Shown: positions 50,022 through 59,935, numbered from the stretch's first letter. The stretch: DNA of 64,000 nt from Luteimonas sp. FCS-9 (GCF_001014645.1 NZ_LASZ01000018.1:17814-81813); one strand, 5' to 3'. The notes: generated by a model from the sequence alone, not told the origin. Translations and numbers: made by a program.

Positions 50022-51626
50022 ATGCCCCCACCCTCCCCGCCCGTCTACGATTACATCGTCGTCGGCGCCGGCTCGGCCGGCTGCGTGCTCGCGCACCGCC
50101 TCAGCGCCGACCCGCAGGTGCGGGTGCTGCTGCTCGAGGCCGGCCCGAACGACAGCCACCCGTTCATCCACATGCCCGCCGGCTTGGCCAGGCTGGTCCA
50201 CCGCAAGGACGTGAACTGGGACTACGACACCGCACCCGAGCCGCAACTGGACGGGCGTCGCCTGTGGTGGCCCCGCGGACGTGTGATCGGCGGCTCGAGT
50301 TCGATCAACGCCATGTGCTACACCCGCGGCGTGCCGGCCGACTACGACGACTGGGCGGCGTCGGGCGCAGAAGGCTGGGCCTGGCGCGACGTGCTGCCGT
50401 GGTTCCGCCGCAGCGAAGGCAACGTGCGCGGCGCCGATGCGCTGCACGGCGGCGACGGGCCGCTGACGGTCTCCGACCTGCGCCATGTCAATCCGCTCTC
50501 GCGGATGTTCGTCGAGGCCGCGCAGCAGGCCGGCCTGCCCGCCAATGCCGATTTCAACGGCCCCCACCAGGCGGGCGCGGGCCTGTACCAGGTAACCCAG
50601 CGCGATGGCGCGCGCTGCTCGGCGGCGACCGCCTACCTCGATCGCGCGACCCGCGCGCGCCCGAACCTGACCATCCGCACCGGCGCGCTGGTCAACCGCG
50701 TGACGTTCGAGAACGGCCGCGCATCGGGCGTGGTCTACGCCACCGCGCGCGGCGCGTTCCACCAGCCGGCGACGCGCGAGGTGCTGCTGTGCGGCGGCGC
50801 GGTGAACTCCCCGCAGTTGCTGATGCTCTCGGGCATCGGGCCGGCGATGGACCTGCGCCGGCAAGGGCTGCCGGTGGTGCACGATGCGCCGGAGGTGGGT
50901 CGCAACCTGCAGGACCATCTCGACATCTGCACCGTGGTCCAGGCCACGCAGCGCCTGAGCTACGACCGCGTCAGCGACACGGCGATCGCCTGGGACTACT
51001 TCGTCCGCGGCCGGCGCGGCGCGGGCACCAGCAATCTCGCCGAGGCGGGCGGTTTCTTCCGCTCGCCGCTCGCGCCCGACGATCGTGCCGACATCCAGTT
51101 CCACTTCGTGCCGGCGATGCTCGACGATCACGGCCGCAACCGGCTGCCGGGCGACGGCTACACCCTGCACGCGTGCTTCCTGCGCCCACGCAGCCGCGGC
51201 CGGGTGACGCTGGCCGGCAACCGCATCGGCGACAAGCCGCGGATCGAGCCCGGTTACCTGGGCGATGCGTCGGGCTTCGACCTGCGGATGATGGTCGAGT
51301 GCGCGCGCATCTCGCGCACGATCCTCGCCCAGCCCGCGTTCGACGGCGTGCGCGGCGCGCCGATCCATCCCCATCGCGACGACCTGCCGGACGAGGCGCT
51401 CGCCGCATTCGTGCGCGCCAAGGCCGAATCGGTCTACCACCCGGCCGGCACCTGCCGCATGGGCGCCGACGCGCTGGCGGTCGTGGATCCGCAGTTGCGC
51501 GTGCGCGGCGTCGAGGGCCTGCGCGTCGTCGACGCCTCGGTGATGCCCACGCTCCCCGGCGGCAACACCAATGCGCCGGTGATCATGATCGCCGAGCGCG
51601 CCGCGGACCTGATCGGCCGGGGCTGA
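50022..51626 (+). CDS. GMC-family FAD-dependent oxidoreductase (choline/alcohol dehydrogenase-like)
   Basis: A 534-residue GMC oxidoreductase. The FAD dinucleotide fold is at residues 9-40, DYIVVGAGSAGCVLAHRLS and LLLEAGP, followed by the GMC signature WPRGRVIGGSSSINAMCYTRG, LLCGGAVNSPQLLMLSGIGP (second signature), and the C-terminal active-site His pair in VYHPAGTCRMG and PGGNTNAPVIMIAERAADL. Closest in pattern to BetA/alcohol dehydrogenases; the substrate is open and no betaine genes flank it. ATG 50022 gives a short polar lead before the fold; the upstream frame to 49953 is non-homologous. It is monocistronic and divergent from the transporter. Confidence 0.93.
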   Translation: MPPPSPPVYDYIVVGAGSAGCVLAHRLSADPQVRVLLLEAGPNDSHPFIHMPAGLARLVHRKDVNWDYDTAPEPQLDGRRLWWPRGRVIGGSSSINAMCYTRGVPADYDDWAASGAEGWAWRDVLPWFRRSEGNVRGADALHGGDGPLTVSDLRHVNPLSRMFVEAAQQAGLPANADFNGPHQAGAGLYQVTQRDGARCSAATAYLDRATRARPNLTIRTGALVNRVTFENGRASGVVYATARGAFHQPATREVLLCGGAVNSPQLLMLSGIGPAMDLRRQGLPVVHDAPEVGRNLQDHLDICTVVQATQRLSYDRVSDTAIAWDYFVRGRRGAGTSNLAEAGGFFRSPLAPDDRADIQFHFVPAMLDDHGRNRLPGDGYTLHACFLRPRSRGRVTLAGNRIGDKPRIEPGYLGDASGFDLRMMVECARISRTILAQPAFDGVRGAPIHPHRDDLPDEALAAFVRAKAESVYHPAGTCRMGADALAVVDPQLRVRGVEGLRVVDASVMPTLPGGNTNAPVIMIAERAADLIGRG

Positions 51627-51627
51627 A

Positions 51628-53538
51628 TCAGGCCGCGCCGGCCCTGCGGGCTGTGACCTGCGCCAGGTCCGGCGGCAACGGGCAGTGCAGCACGCCGCAG
51701 ATCGTGCGCAGCAGTTCGGACTCGGCGACGCTGACCCGGCCGTCGTGACCGACCGCCGCGGCGATCGCCTCGACGGTCGCCTGCTTGGCCAGCGGATCGA
51801 GCGCGTCGAGCGGGGCCCAGACCGCATCGAGCGCGAGCACCCCGCCGCCGGGCGGCGCATAGGCGATGTGGACGTCAGGCAGCACGCGCTGCATGCCGGC
51901 CAGGTACGCGCGACGGGCGCCCGCCGGATCGCCGGGATTGCCCGCATGCGCCACGACCGCGAACAGGGTCGCGAAGGCGTGCTTCACCTCCGTCGGCTTG
52001 CGGCGGCCGAAGCGCATGTGGCGCCCCGGATCGAGCGCCTCGCGCAACTGCACGTCGAGCAGCCGCCCCAGGCAGTACGCGAACAGCGAGATCCGCCCGT
52101 CCGCATGCGCGACCGCCCGGACCGTCTCCAGGAAGACCGCCAGGTCCCGGCGGGCACGCCGCCGCAGCACCGGGAAGGCCATCGCCGCCAGCGGCAGGCG
52201 CAGCATCGGGTGCAGCGCCTGCAGGTGCGTCCGCCGCAGGCGCGCGGCCTCGGTCGCGACGTCCGCGCCGAGCCTGGCCGCGATCTCCGCCTGCTGCCGG
52301 CCGCGTACCGCCGCATCCGCATCGAGCAGCAGGCCCAGCAGCAGCGGCATGGCCGTGTCGCGATGCACCGCAAGCGCGTGGAGGCCGTCGTCGATGCCGG
52401 AGGCCAGCGCGCGCGCACGGGCGTAGTCGTCGTCCTGCGGCTGCGCGACCTGGGCCGCGACCGTCTGCGGGACCAGGGGCATCGAGCCGCCCGGCTGCGG
52501 CAGTGGCGGCGCCGCCGGCACCACTCCCAGCGCGATGTCCTCCTGCAACCCGTCCGGCGGCGATGTCCGCCATCGCGCCTGCAGCCGCGCCAGGGCGTCG
52601 GCGTCGAACCCCGGCTCGAGCGCCTGGATGCGTCGCAGCAACGGCGGGTGCGTGGCGAAGAGCCCGCTCAGGCCCAGGCCGTCGCCGAACAGCATGTGGC
52701 TGACCTCCTCGGCATCGTCGCGGCGCTCGAGCCGCGATCCACCCGCCACGCCGCCGATCTTCTTCAGCGCGCCGGCGATGCCGGCGGACTGGCGCGTGAA
52801 CTGCACCGCCGACGCATCGGCCAGCGTCTCGCGGCTGCGGCTCACGCCGGCCTTGATCATACGCGCGAAGAACGTGCCCGCGCTGCCGACGACGATCGCC
52901 ACCAGCGCGATGCCCAGGACGAGGAGCGCGCTTCGATCGCGCGTGCCGCGGCCGAACTCCAGGATCCTGCGGCCGATGACGCCGATCATCAGAATCCCGA
53001 ACACCACGCCCATCAGGCGCACGTTGAGCCGCATGTCGCCGTTGAGGATGTGACTGAACTCGTGCGCGATCACGCCTTGCAGCTCGTCGCGGTTGAGCCG
53101 GTCGAGCGCGCCGCGCGTCACCGCCACCACCGCGTCGGAGACCGAGTAGCCGGCCGCGAACGCGTTGATCCCGCTCTCGAGCTCGAGCACGTAGATCTTC
53201 GGCACCGGGACGCCCGAGGCGATCGCCATCTCCTCGACGACGTTGCGCAACCTGCGCAGCTGCAGGTCGTGGGTGTCCTCGGCGACCGCCGTGCCGCCGA
53301 GCTGCCGCGCGACCCGGTCGCCGCCCCCGCGCAGCGTCGCGATGCGATACAGCGAGCCGAGCGCGATGACGCCCACCGTCGCCGCGGTCGCCCAGGCCAG
53401 CGCCTGCGGATGCGGCCCGACCACCGCCCAGACCACGGCGTCGACCATCGCGACGATCCCCGCCACCGCGAGCGAGAGCAGCACGACCAGCCACGTCGAC
53501 GTGCGGCGGGCCCGGGCCTGGCGTTCGAAGAAATTCAT
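51628..53538 (-). CDS. M48-family membrane metallopeptidase with C-terminal TerB-like region
   Basis: A 636-residue protein. Two N-terminal transmembrane helices (about 14-39 and 46-63) precede an HtpX-type peptidase domain. Zinc motif HEFSH (His159, Glu160, His163) follows the conserved ESGINAFAAGY; the third ligand is in SRETLADASAVQF. Further helices lie at about 175-190 and 205-228. After a Pro-rich linker (about 345-370) the last 250 residues are helical and contain two TerB-like acidic motifs: VAHADGRISLFAYCL and VGHDGRVSVAESELLRTICGVL. The family degrades misfolded membrane proteins. It is encoded 125 bases after lemA on the same strand, the usual pairing. Confidence 0.9.
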   Translation of the reverse strand: MNFFERQARARRTSTWLVVLLSLAVAGIVAMVDAVVWAVVGPHPQALAWATAATVGVIALGSLYRIATLRGGGDRVARQLGGTAVAEDTHDLQLRRLRNVVEEMAIASGVPVPKIYVLELESGINAFAAGYSVSDAVVAVTRGALDRLNRDELQGVIAHEFSHILNGDMRLNVRLMGVVFGILMIGVIGRRILEFGRGTRDRSALLVLGIALVAIVVGSAGTFFARMIKAGVSRSRETLADASAVQFTRQSAGIAGALKKIGGVAGGSRLERRDDAEEVSHMLFGDGLGLSGLFATHPPLLRRIQALEPGFDADALARLQARWRTSPPDGLQEDIALGVVPAAPPLPQPGGSMPLVPQTVAAQVAQPQDDDYARARALASGIDDGLHALAVHRDTAMPLLLGLLLDADAAVRGRQQAEIAARLGADVATEAARLRRTHLQALHPMLRLPLAAMAFPVLRRRARRDLAVFLETVRAVAHADGRISLFAYCLGRLLDVQLREALDPGRHMRFGRRKPTEVKHAFATLFAVVAHAGNPGDPAGARRAYLAGMQRVLPDVHIAYAPPGGGVLALDAVWAPLDALDPLAKQATVEAIAAAVGHDGRVSVAESELLRTICGVLHCPLPPDLAQVTARRAGAA

Positions 53539-53663
53539 CGGGCGCGCTGGTTCACGTGATGGGTGGGTCGTGATCGGGGCACCACACGGCCGGCGACCGC
53601 CGCCGCGCAACGGGCGGGGCGCTGCCCTGCCGCTGCGGATCCCCTCTCACGAATCCCGCCGCC

Positions 53664-54266
53664 TCAGAAGCTCACCCTGGGGGCCTCGCGGACCTGCGCG
53701 CGGTCGGCCGGGATGTCGAGCAGTGCCGCCGGCCGGAAGCGGAAGTTGTTGGCGACCAGGCTCGACGGGAAGACCTCGCGCCGGTTGTTGTAGGCCATGA
53801 CCGCGTCGTTGTAGGCCTGGCGCGCGAAGGCGACCTTGTTCTCGGTGCTGGCCAGTTCCTCGGTCAGTTGCAGCATGTTCTGGCTGGCCTTGAGATCGGG
53901 ATAGGCCTCCGACACCGCCAGCAGCCGTCCCAGCGCGCCGTCGAGCGCGCCCTGGGACTGCGCCAGTCGGCCCATCGCGGCCGGGTCGCCCGGTGCGGCC
54001 TTGGCCGCCGCCAGTCCGGCCTGCGCTGCGCCGCGCGCGGCCACGACCGCCTCCAGGGTCTGGCGCTCGTGCTGCAGGTAGCCCTTGACGGTCTCGACGA
54101 GGTTGGGGATCAGGTCGAAGCGGCGCTGCAGCTGCACGTCGATCTGCGCGAAGGCGTTCCGGTAGGCGTTCCGGGCGGTGACCAGCCCGTTGTAGATCCC
54201 CACGCCCCAGAGTGCGAGTGCAACGACCACACCGACAAAAACGAGCAGGATCAGCAGGCTACCCAT
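53664..54266 (-). CDS. LemA-family protein
   Basis: A 200-residue LemA protein with an N-terminal transmembrane helix (about 2-24, LLILLVFVGVVVALALWGVGIYNGL) and a long helical domain outside or inside the membrane. Family motifs are YNGLVTARNAYRNAFAQIDVQLQRRFDLIPNLVETVKGYLQHE and NMLQLTEELASTENKVAFARQAYNDAVMAYNNR, both nearly canonical. Its molecular role is unknown; linkage to M48 peptidases is common and suggests a joint envelope-quality function. ATG 54266 is the expected start. It is divergent from the serine hydrolase gene. Confidence 0.94.
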   Translation of the reverse strand: MGSLLILLVFVGVVVALALWGVGIYNGLVTARNAYRNAFAQIDVQLQRRFDLIPNLVETVKGYLQHERQTLEAVVAARGAAQAGLAAAKAAPGDPAAMGRLAQSQGALDGALGRLLAVSEAYPDLKASQNMLQLTEELASTENKVAFARQAYNDAVMAYNNRREVFPSSLVANNFRFRPAALLDIPADRAQVREAPRVSF

Positions 54267-54350
54267 CGAACTTCCCCTTGTTCATGCAAATCGGAATTGG
54301 CGCGCTATATCATCTCCGGGTCGCCGGAGCATACGCAGGGGGAAGGCCCG

Positions 54351-55766
54351 ATGAAAAGCCGACATCCAGCTCGCCGCCCCCTGGCCAGGATCGGCCTGAT
54401 CGGCCTGCTGCTGCCCGCCGCGCTCGGCTCGGCGGCGCAGAGCCCGCCCGCCGAGAGCGAAGCCGCCGACGACATCGCCGAGGTGGCCGCGGTGGTGCCG
54501 CTGAGCGAGCGCCCGATGGCGCGCAGCCGCGAGGACGCGGTCAAGCCGCAGCCGCTGATGCCGGTGCGCCAGCCCAAGCCGCTGGCCAGCGGCTTCGACG
54601 TCGCGCTGTTCGAGGCGATGGCCCAGGACCTGGTCGCCAACCAGCGCGTGCCGGGCCTGGCGATGGCGATCGTCCACAACGGCCAGGTGCTGAGCGCGCG
54701 CGGCTACGGCATCACCGACGTCAAGTCGGCCGAGCCGGTCGACGCGCACACCGTGTTCCGGCTCGCGTCGCTGTCGAAGTCGTTCGCCGGCACCATCACC
54801 GGCATGCTGGTGTCCGAGGGCGCGCTGCGCTGGGACAGCCACGTCGTCGACTACATGCCGTCGCTGCGCTTCTCCGATCCCTCGGCCGCCCAGCAGCTCA
54901 CCGTCGCCGACGTGCTGAGCCACCGCGTCGGCCTGGGCCGCAACACCTACGACCGCGACATCGAGCGCAACGCCGACTACCACGACCTGGTGCAGCGGCT
55001 CTCGGCCGCGCCGATGACCTGCCAGCCGGGCAACTGCTACGCCTACCAGAACGTCGCCTTCAGCCTGATCGGCGACGTGGTGTTCGCCACGTCCGGGCAG
55101 TTCTTCAGCGAGGCGGTGTCGCGGCGGATCTTCAAGCCGCTGGGCATGAACGACGCCAGCTACGGCCTCGAAGGCATCCAGGCCAGCGCGCGCTGGGCCA
55201 AGCCGCATGTGCGAGCCGGCGGCGGCTGGACCTCGCTGATGCCCAAGCCGACCTACTACCGGCTCGCGCCGGCCGCCGGGGTCAACGCCAGCATCGCCGA
55301 CATGGCGCAGTGGATGGTCGGCCAGACCGGGCACCGGCCCGACGTGCTGCCGGCGCCATTGCTGGCGACGCTGCAGGCGCCGATCGTCGGCACGCCGCCG
55401 GAGATGCGCAATTCCTCGTGGCGCCGCGACCGGCTCGAGGCGGCCGGCTACGGGCTGGGCTGGCGCGTGTTCGACTACTCGGGCGAGCGCGTGGTCTTCC
55501 ACGGCGGCGCCGTGCAGGGCTACCGCGGGCTGATGGCGATGATGCCCGAGCGCGACCTGGGCATCGTGGTGCTGTGGAACAGCGAGAGCGGCCTGCCGTC
55601 CGGCCTGATGCCGACGATCCTCGACCGCGCGATCGGCCTGCCGCCGCAGCGCTGGCTCGACGTCGACCCGAACATCGAACTGCTGCACGCCCAGCGCGGC
55701 CACGCGCCGACGCATGCGCCGTCGGGCGGCAGCACCACGCAGCGGGCGGCCGCCACGCCGGAATGA
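54351..55766 (+). CDS. Class C beta-lactamase-fold serine hydrolase, exported
   Basis: A 471-residue periplasmic serine hydrolase. A signal segment (about 12-30, IGLIGLLLPAALGSAAQ) and an acidic low-complexity linker (about 31-78) precede the domain. The three motifs are SxxK at LASLSKS (Ser140, Lys143), YxN at CYAYQN (Tyr232, Asn234) and HGG in VVFHGGAVQG. Such proteins include class C beta-lactamases, D-peptidases and esterases; substrate cannot be chosen from sequence, and a resistance role should not be assumed. A His/Thr-rich tail follows. GGGGAAGG is about 7 bases before the ATG. It is monocistronic. Confidence 0.9.
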   Translation: MKSRHPARRPLARIGLIGLLLPAALGSAAQSPPAESEAADDIAEVAAVVPLSERPMARSREDAVKPQPLMPVRQPKPLASGFDVALFEAMAQDLVANQRVPGLAMAIVHNGQVLSARGYGITDVKSAEPVDAHTVFRLASLSKSFAGTITGMLVSEGALRWDSHVVDYMPSLRFSDPSAAQQLTVADVLSHRVGLGRNTYDRDIERNADYHDLVQRLSAAPMTCQPGNCYAYQNVAFSLIGDVVFATSGQFFSEAVSRRIFKPLGMNDASYGLEGIQASARWAKPHVRAGGGWTSLMPKPTYYRLAPAAGVNASIADMAQWMVGQTGHRPDVLPAPLLATLQAPIVGTPPEMRNSSWRRDRLEAAGYGLGWRVFDYSGERVVFHGGAVQGYRGLMAMMPERDLGIVVLWNSESGLPSGLMPTILDRAIGLPPQRWLDVDPNIELLHAQRGHAPTHAPSGGSTTQRAAATPE

Positions 55767-55809
55767 TGCCGGCGCGCCCGGCGCACGCGCCGGACGCATC
55801 GCGCGGCCT

Positions 55810-56376
55810 TCAGCCGGCCGCGGGTCCGCCGGCCTGCGCGATCAGTTCCTCCAGCCGCGCCGCGGTGACCGGCCCGAGGATCTTCTCGACGACGCGTCCG
55901 TCCGGACCGATCAGATAGGTCATCGGCAGGCCCTTGGGCGTCTCGAAGTCGGCCGGCGGTTCGAAGGTGTCGACGATCGCGATCGGGTAGACGACCGGGC
56001 GCGTCTCGAGGAACGCACGCAGTTCGTCGGCGGTGGTGTCCTCGTACGCCAGTCCCACGACCTGCACGTGCTCGCGCATCGCATCGAGCGCCGACAGCTC
56101 GGGCATCTCCTTCAGGCACGGCGCGCACCAGGTCGCCCAGAAGTTGACGACGACCCACGTCCCGCGATGATCGGCCAGGTCGAACGTGCCGCCGTCGAGC
56201 GTCTCGACCCGCAGCGCGGGCCGCTCGCGCGACGACGCGTCCGGTGCGGCCGGCGCCGCATCGCCGGCAGGCGTCGCCGCGGCGCGGTCGTCGACCGGGA
56301 CGGCAACCTCGTCGTCGCGCTGGCAGGCGGCGAGGACGGCGGCGAGGGCGAGACAGGGAACGAGTCGGCGGATCAT
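55810..56376 (-). CDS. TlpA-family thiol-disulfide lipoprotein
   Basis: A 188-residue periplasmic thioredoxin-fold protein. The lipobox LAAC at residues 15-18 makes it a lipoprotein, followed by an Asp/Ala-rich linker (about 20-52). The redox site WCAPC (Cys84, Cys87) lies in VVVNFWATWCAPCLKEMPEL and the cis-Pro in KGLPMTYLIGPDG. It belongs to the TlpA/ResA type that reduces periplasmic disulfides, often in cytochrome c maturation, though no ccm genes are here. The ATG at 56376 overlaps the stop of the YihY gene by ATGA, so the two are coupled. Confidence 0.93.
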   Translation of the reverse strand: MIRRLVPCLALAAVLAACQRDDEVAVPVDDRAAATPAGDAAPAAPDASSRERPALRVETLDGGTFDLADHRGTWVVVNFWATWCAPCLKEMPELSALDAMREHVQVVGLAYEDTTADELRAFLETRPVVYPIAIVDTFEPPADFETPKGLPMTYLIGPDGRVVEKILGPVTAARLEELIAQAGGPAAG

Positions 56377-57647
56377 GCGGGGGTCTCCGGTGAGGCGTAG
56401 ACGCCGGCGACCCGGCGCTTGAGCAGGTCGCGCAGCGGGATGCGCAGGTCGTCGAGGGCCGCCGATGCGGCGACCCCCAGCCGGTCGTCGCGACACGGCA
56501 GGTGCGCTTCCTCGATCGGAATGCGCAGATGGCAGGCTTCGTAGAGCTCGGCCAGGCTCAGGCCGTCGAGGTCGCGGGCCAGCAGCCATTCGCCGGTCTC
56601 GGCGCGCCGCAGCAGCTGGATGTCCTCCAGTTGCGCGAGCATCTGCTGGACCAGCGCATCGGTCAGCATGGGCTCGAGCGTCTGGATCTCGTCGCTGTGC
56701 AGGCCGCGCCCGGCCGGACGGGCCTCGGCGAAGCGACCGAGCATGCGCAGCAGGCCATAGAGCTCGTAGCCGCGCGGCAGCCGCAGATGCGCCGGCTGGT
56801 AGCGGAACGCCGAGATCGACGAGGCGAACGAGGCGCCGAGCAGGATCGCGACCCAGCCCAAGTACACCCACAGCAGGAAGATCGGCAGGAACGCGATCTG
56901 GCCGTAGATCTTCTCGTAGGCGCTGAAGCTGCCCAGGTACAGGCCGATGCCCCACTTCACCAGTTCCGACAGCAGTACCGACAGCGCCGCGCCGGCGAAC
57001 GCGTGCCGCCACTGCACGGTGCGATGCGGGACGACGCGGAAGATCGTCGCGAACGCGGTCAGCTCGATCAGCATCGGCGCCGCCCACAGCATCGCGCCGC
57101 GCAGCCAGCGGCCCGAGTCGGTGCTGAAGATCTCCAGCGCGAAGAACCGCGCCGATACCGCCAGACTCGCGGTCGCGATCAGCGCGCCGAGCGTGAGCAC
57201 GGTCCAGTAGACCAGGAAGCGGCCGACCGTCGGCCGCGCCGACTTCACCCGCCAGATCCGGTTGAACGTGCCCTCGATGCTGAGCAGCGTGACCAGCACC
57301 GAGATCACCAGCGCCACGACGCCGATCGTCGTCAGCTGGCCGGTATTGGCCGAGAGCTGCAGCAGCACCGCCTCGACCGCGCGCGCGCTGCTGGGCACGA
57401 AGTTCGAGAAGATGTAGTCGCTGAGCTGGTCGCGCCACTGGCCGAACGCGGGGAACACCGTCAGCACGCCGAACACCACCATCGACAGCGGCACCAGCGC
57501 GAACACCGTGGTGAAGGCCAGCGCACCGGCCGCCTCGAACAGGCGGTCGTCGAGGAAGCGCCGCCACAGGAAGCGCGCGAACGACAGCGCCCGCGCGCGG
57601 TCGGTGATGCGCTCGCTCCAGCGGCTCAGGGTGTCGAGCGGTTCCAT
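56373..57647 (-). CDS. YihY/UPF0761-family inner-membrane protein
   Basis: A 424-residue protein with six predicted helices in its first 270 residues. Family motifs are LFEAAGALAFTTVFALVPLSMVVFGVLTVFPAF in helix 1, LSIEGTFNRIWRVKSARPTVGRFLVYWTVLTLG and YEKIYGQIAFLPIFLLWVYLGWVAILLGASFAS. The C-terminal 150 residues form a soluble winged-helix-like domain not present in the shortest members. Old names such as RNase BN are incorrect for this family; no nuclease residues are visible. ATG 57647 is used. It is cotranscribed with the TlpA gene, which overlaps its stop, and REP arms lie in the upstream gap. Confidence 0.93.
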   Translation of the reverse strand: MEPLDTLSRWSERITDRARALSFARFLWRRFLDDRLFEAAGALAFTTVFALVPLSMVVFGVLTVFPAFGQWRDQLSDYIFSNFVPSSARAVEAVLLQLSANTGQLTTIGVVALVISVLVTLLSIEGTFNRIWRVKSARPTVGRFLVYWTVLTLGALIATASLAVSARFFALEIFSTDSGRWLRGAMLWAAPMLIELTAFATIFRVVPHRTVQWRHAFAGAALSVLLSELVKWGIGLYLGSFSAYEKIYGQIAFLPIFLLWVYLGWVAILLGASFASSISAFRYQPAHLRLPRGYELYGLLRMLGRFAEARPAGRGLHSDEIQTLEPMLTDALVQQMLAQLEDIQLLRRAETGEWLLARDLDGLSLAELYEACHLRIPIEEAHLPCRDDRLGVAASAALDDLRIPLRDLLKRRVAGVYASPETPA

Positions 57648-57724
57648 CGGCGCAGCGTAGCAAAGCGGCCCGCAGCGCGATGTAGGCCGGCCGTTATTCC
57701 CGCCGGAGCCGCAGCAGCCACGCT

Positions 57725-58828
<1,104 letters not shown>

Positions 58829-58837
<9 letters not shown>

Positions 58838-58912
58838 TTGCTGATCGGTGATCGGAGGAAGCAAGGCCGCCGGCCGGCGCTTCTTCGATCACGGATCGCG
58901 AATCGCCGATCG
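58829..58912. repeat. Imperfect inverted repeats rich in GAT(T/C)
   Basis: GATTCGTGATTGCTGATCGG and a related inverted copy beginning CGATCACGGATCGCGAATCG flank a GC-rich centre (58829-58855 and 58886-58912). The left arm overlaps the last codons of the DUF2069 gene. The similarity is imperfect; it may be a second intergenic repeat family or a decayed hairpin. Confidence 0.4.
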
Positions 58913-58949
58913 CGCCCCGCTATCATTCACGTCACTCCACACAGACCCC

Positions 58950-59444
58950 ATGGCAATGGACGAGCTGCTGATCGTCACCACCGGTGGCACGATCGACAAG
59001 ATCTACTTCGACGACAAGTCGGACTACCAGGTCGGCGAGCCGCAGATCGGGCGCATGCTCGAGGAACTGGGCGTGGCGTTCCGGTTCCGGGTGATCCCGA
59101 TCATCCGCAAGGACTCGCTGCACATCACCGACGACGACCGCGAACTGATCCGCGCGACGATCGCCGCGCAGCCCGCGCGCCACGTGCTGCTGACCCACGG
59201 CACCGATTCGATGGTCGAGACCGCGAAGGTGCTCGCCTCGATCGCCGACAAGACGATCGTGCTGACCGGCGCGCTGAGCCCGGCGCGCTTCCGCGGTTCG
59301 GACGCCGAATTCAACATCGGCACCGCCGTCGGCGCGGTGCAGTCCAGTCCGCCCGGCGTCTACGTGGCGATGAACGGCCGGATCTGGGACCCGCTGAAGG
59401 TCCGCAAGAACGTCGAGGCCAACCGCTTCGAGCCGCTGGCCTGA
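58950..59444 (+). CDS. Single-domain asparaginase-like protein
   Basis: A 164-residue protein equivalent to the N-terminal domain of type I/II asparaginase. Both catalytic threonine motifs are present: TTGGTIDK (Thr14) and HGTDSM (Thr85, Asp86). The sequence then has VLTGALSPARFRGSDAEFNIGTAVGAV and ends after DPLKVRKNVEANRFEPL. Standard enzymes have a second domain and form tetramers of about 330-residue subunits, so this half-length protein needs a different assembly or another function. It is not a truncation: the gene has a clean end and no downstream homologous segment. ATG 58950 or 58956 could start it; TATCAT lies upstream. Confidence 0.85.
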   Translation: MAMDELLIVTTGGTIDKIYFDDKSDYQVGEPQIGRMLEELGVAFRFRVIPIIRKDSLHITDDDRELIRATIAAQPARHVLLTHGTDSMVETAKVLASIADKTIVLTGALSPARFRGSDAEFNIGTAVGAVQSSPPGVYVAMNGRIWDPLKVRKNVEANRFEPLA

Positions 59445-59450
59445 GCGCGC

Positions 59451-59855
59451 TCAGCGCTGGATGGTCATGACGCCGTCGGGTTCGGCGTAGTCGACGTCCG
59501 GGTCGGCCTGCAGCGCCTCGACCAAGCGCCGGGTGCCGGCGGCATCGAGCGTGGGATCGACCGAGAACACGTCCGCGCCGACCGCCAAGCGCCGCAGCCA
59601 CGACAGTTTCGGTGACGCCGGCGCCGCGGCCTTTCCGCCCAGTTCGCCGGCGATCTGGTCCAGGTGCGCCTGCACGGCGTGCGGGTCGCGCGCGGGCGCG
59701 GTGCCGGCGCGGTACTTGACGATGAAACGTTGCTGCATGGCGGGCTCGTTCTGCGGCGCGGGCGCGTCGGGGGCGCGCGAAGCCATCAACGCCGCAACCG
59801 GCGTGCACAGCACCATGACGGCCAGGACCGCATAGCCAATGGAGATCGGACGCAT
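59451..59855 (-). CDS. Exported protein resembling a free-standing subtilase propeptide (I9-like)
   Basis: A 134-residue protein. The signal segment MRPISIGYAVLAVMVLCTPVAALMA is followed by a mature part of about 95 residues: QRFIVKYRAGTAPARDPHAVQAHL, then VGADVFSVDPTLDAAGTRRLVEALQADPDVDYAEPD. The last stretch aligns with the propeptide end of the S8 peptidase at 62524 (VGADVVRTSRKLDRADAESLMRQLAADPDVEYIEVD). It is therefore a propeptide/I9-type fold without a protease domain, likely an inhibitor or in-trans folding chaperone (inference). The ATG at 59855 begins the signal peptide; the longer frame to 60020 is not supported. It stands downstream of the lysyl endopeptidase gene. Confidence 0.75.
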   Translation of the reverse strand: MRPISIGYAVLAVMVLCTPVAALMASRAPDAPAPQNEPAMQQRFIVKYRAGTAPARDPHAVQAHLDQIAGELGGKAAAPASPKLSWLRRLAVGADVFSVDPTLDAAGTRRLVEALQADPDVDYAEPDGVMTIQR

Positions 59856-59904
59856 GGCCCCGTACCCGTGGAGGCCGCGGACGGCGGCCGTTCCCGTCAA
59901 GCAT

Positions 59905-59935
59905 GCCTTCATCCCGGCGATGCCGGGATGAAGGC
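59905..59935. repeat. Perfect hairpin repeat upstream of the propeptide-like gene
   Basis: GCCTTCATCCCGGC and GCCGGGATGAAGGC form a 14-bp stem with a three-base loop, in the 214-base gap between the propeptide-like gene and the lysyl endopeptidase gene. It could be a terminator for the latter or a REP-type element; no T-run follows. Confidence 0.7.

Noticed and set aside
54351..55766. Class C beta-lactamase as an antibiotic resistance gene
   Set aside because: The motifs only show the serine hydrolase fold, and there is no ampR-type regulator beside it. Many such proteins are D-peptidases or esterases.
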